Assembly: GCF_964355755.1 (NCBI RefSeq)
Contig: NC_092679.1
Span: forward strand, 8,868,001-8,932,000
Direction: 5' to 3'
DNA length: 64,000 bases
Origin: Antedon mediterranea
Taxonomy: Eukaryota; Echinodermata; Crinoidea; Comatulida; Antedonidae
Numbering within the stretch: position 1 is the stretch's first letter; every line of letters starts with the position of its first letter. Below are positions 61,701 to 64,000 of this stretch, in pieces. Below the pieces are notes generated by a model. That model was not told the DNA's origin. It saw only the letters and a list, made by a program, of their open reading frames with translations, and made no database searches. Position numbers and translations under genes: made by a program.

Positions 61701-64000
61701 TCGAAAATCACAAAATGGTCTAAAACGTCTACAAATGCGATTTGAAGCTATTCTAAGCACTTTTGTGTTTTTATTTAAACAAATTTTTTCGAAACTCACA
61801 AAATGGTCTAAAACGTCTCCAAAGGCGATTTGAAGCTATTTTAAGTACTTTGGTATTTTTGTGTTACCAAGTTTTTCGAAATGCTCAAAATGGTCTAAAA
61901 CGTTTTTAAACACGATATTAAGCTATTTTGTGCTCTTTGATGTTTTTTTGTGAAAAGTTTTAGCGAAATGCTCAGAATGGTCTAAAACGATTTCTAATGT
62001 GGTTTTAAGGACTTTGATGTTTTTATGTTAACTAGTTTTTTCGAAAATCACAAAATGGTCTAAAACGTCTCCAAATGCGATTTGAAGCTATCTTAAGCAC
62101 TTAGGTGCTTTTGTGTAACTCAGTTTTTTCGAAAATCATAAAAAGGTCTAAAATGTCTCCAAATGTGATTTGAAGCTATTTTAAGCACTTTGGTGTTTTT
62201 GTGTTAACAAGTTTTTCGAAAATCACAAAATTGTCTAAAACGTCTCCAAATGCGATTTGAAGCTATTCTGTACACTTTGATGTTTTTATGTTAACAAGTT
62301 TTTTAGAAAATCACAAAATGGTCTAAAATGTCTCCAAATGCGATTTGAAGCTATTCTAAGCACTTTGGTGTTTTTATGTTAACAAGTTTTTTCGAAAATC
62401 ACAAAATGGTCTAAAACGTCTCCAAATGCGATTTGAAGATATTTTAAGCACTTTGGTGTTTTTGTGTTAACAAGTTTTTCGAAATGCTCAAAATGGTCTA
62501 AAACGTCTCCAAATGCGATTTGAAGCTATTCTAAGCACTTTGGTGTTTTTATGTTAACAAGTTTTTTCAAAAATCACAAAATGGTCTAAAACGTTTCCAA
62601 ATGCGATTTGAAGCTATTCTGTACACTTTGATGTTTTGTGTGAAAATTTTCTGTCGAAATGCTCAAAATGGTCAAAAACGTTTTTAAATACGATATTAAG
62701 CTACTTTGTGCTCTTTGATGTTTTTGTGTGAAATGTTTTATCGAAATGCTCAAAATGGTCTAAAACGGTTTCTAATGTGATTTCAAGCACTTTGATGTTT
62801 TTGTGTAACCAAGTTTTTCGAAAATCACAAAATTGTCTAAAACGTCTCCAAATGCGATTTGAAGCTATTCTGTACACTTTGATGTTTTTATGTTAACAAG
62901 TTTTTCGAAAATCACAAAATGGTCTAAAACGTCTCCAAATGCGATTTTAAGCTATTCTAAGCACTTTGGTGTTTTTATGTTAACAAGTTTTTTTGAAAAT
63001 CACAAAATGGTCTAAAACGTCTCTAAATGCGATTTGAAGCTTTTCTGTACACTTTGATGTTTTTATGTTAACAACTTTTTTCGAAAATCACAAAATGGTC
63101 TAAAATGTCTCCAAATGCGATTTGAAGCTATTCTAAGCACTTTGGTGTTTTTATGGAAACAATTTTTTTCGAAAATCACAAAATGGTCTAAAACGTCTCC
63201 AATAGCGATTTGAAGCTTTTCTGTACACTTTGGTGTTTTTATGTTAACAAGTTTTTTCGAAAATCACAAAATGGTCTAAAACGTCTCCAAATGCGATTTG
63301 AAGCTATTCTGTACACTTTGATGTTTTTATGTTAACTAGTTTTTTCGAAAATCACAAAATGGTCTAAAACGTCTACAAATGCGATTTGAAGCTATTCTGT
63401 ACACTTTGATGTTTTTATGTTAACAAGTTTTTTCGAAAATCACAAAATGGTCTAAAACGTTTCCAAATGCGATTTGAAGCTTTTCTGTACACTTTGATGT
63501 TTTGTGTGAAAATTTTCTGTCGAAATGCTCAAAATGGTCAAAAACGTTTTTAAATACGATATTAAGCTACTTTGTGCTCTTTGATGTTTTTGTGTGAAAT
63601 GTTTTATCGAAATGCTCAAAATGGTCTAAAACGGTTTCTAATGTGATTTCAAGCACTTTGATGTTTTTGTGTAACCAAGTTTTTCGAAAATCACAAAATT
63701 GTCTAAAACGTCTCCAAATGCGATTTGAAGCTATTCTGTACACTTTGATGTTTTTATGTTAACAAGTATTTTAGAAAATCACAAAATGGTCTATAATGTC
63801 TCTAAATGCGATTTGAAGCTATTCTAAGCACTTTGGTGTTTTTATGTTAACAAGTTTTTTCGAAAATCACAAAATGGTCTAAAACGTCTCCAAATGCGAT
63901 TTGAAGCTATTTTAAGCACTTTGGTGTTTTTGTGTTAACAAGTTTTTCGAAATGCTCAAAATGGTCTAAAACGTATCCAAATGCGATTTGAAGCTATTCT
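55764..64000 (+). repeat. Satellite array, right-edge segment
   Basis: Satellite runs to the window end. To about 57470 it follows 855-2565 (offset 54909). After a 692-bp addition, about 58190-60130 follows 2590-4530 (offset 55601). About 60127-62362 follows 25435-27670 (offset 34692). From about 62380 it follows the 41080 region (GAAGATATTTTAAGC marker). An 88-bp monomer with CACGAAATGG is doubled at about 57847-58020. X cassettes lie near 56531, 57661, 58791, 60261, 60951, 62681 and 63551; unfilled Y near 59741 and 61901. No gene is seen. Confidence 0.95.

Overview
The window is one continuous block of eukaryotic satellite DNA. It holds no recognisable protein gene, rRNA, tRNA or prokaryotic operon. 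The base unit is an AT-rich (about 32% GC) monomer of 88 bp, always head-to-tail in the same orientation. A clean example is 2238-2325. It runs from AAGCTATTCTAAGCAC through GTTAAC and TTCGAA to CCAAATGCGATTTG. Both window ends fall inside the array, so the true array is longer. Nothing identifies the species. The long satellite, the nested higher-order repeats (HORs) and an embedded TTAA-flanked element suggest a eukaryotic heterochromatic or pericentromeric block. A ZNF143-like motif inside the element hints weakly at an animal.

Two divergent two-monomer cassettes are scattered among the 88-bp monomers. Each is 164 bp: one 87-bp monomer plus one short 77-bp monomer. Cassette X (core AAATACGATATTAAG) occurs about 48 times. 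Cassette Y (core AAACACGATATTAAG) occurs 24 times. The 77-bp monomers look like 88-bp monomers that lost 10 bp between two AAGC direct repeats.

Six of the 24 Y cassettes are interrupted by a 626-bp non-satellite element: 225-850, 29474-30099, 32085-32710, 42946-43571, 46106-46731 and 55134-55759. All copies have the same length, orientation and insertion point, with TTAA on both sides. Empty versions of the site carry a single TTAA (18195, 20091, 21987). The ends form imperfect terminal inverted repeats (AGACCCCTTCCCTGC and AGCCCCATTCCCTAC). This is best read as one insertion of a non-autonomous TTAA-target DNA transposon that was then copied passively with the satellite. Linked satellite variants on both sides of all six copies support this. 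The element carries a ZNF143/Staf-like motif, a 17-nt palindrome and an exon-like open stretch with splice-like borders.

Above the monomer level the array is a mosaic of tandem and long-range duplications. Local tandem periods of about 252, 704, 1308, 1310, 1896, 2611 and 3377 bp can be read by matching rare variants. Blocks of 2-4 kb recur at offsets of 13.3, 14.0, 16.6, 34.7, 43.8, 54.9 and 55.6 kb. The six longest open reading frames are read-through of satellite monomers and are not annotated as genes.
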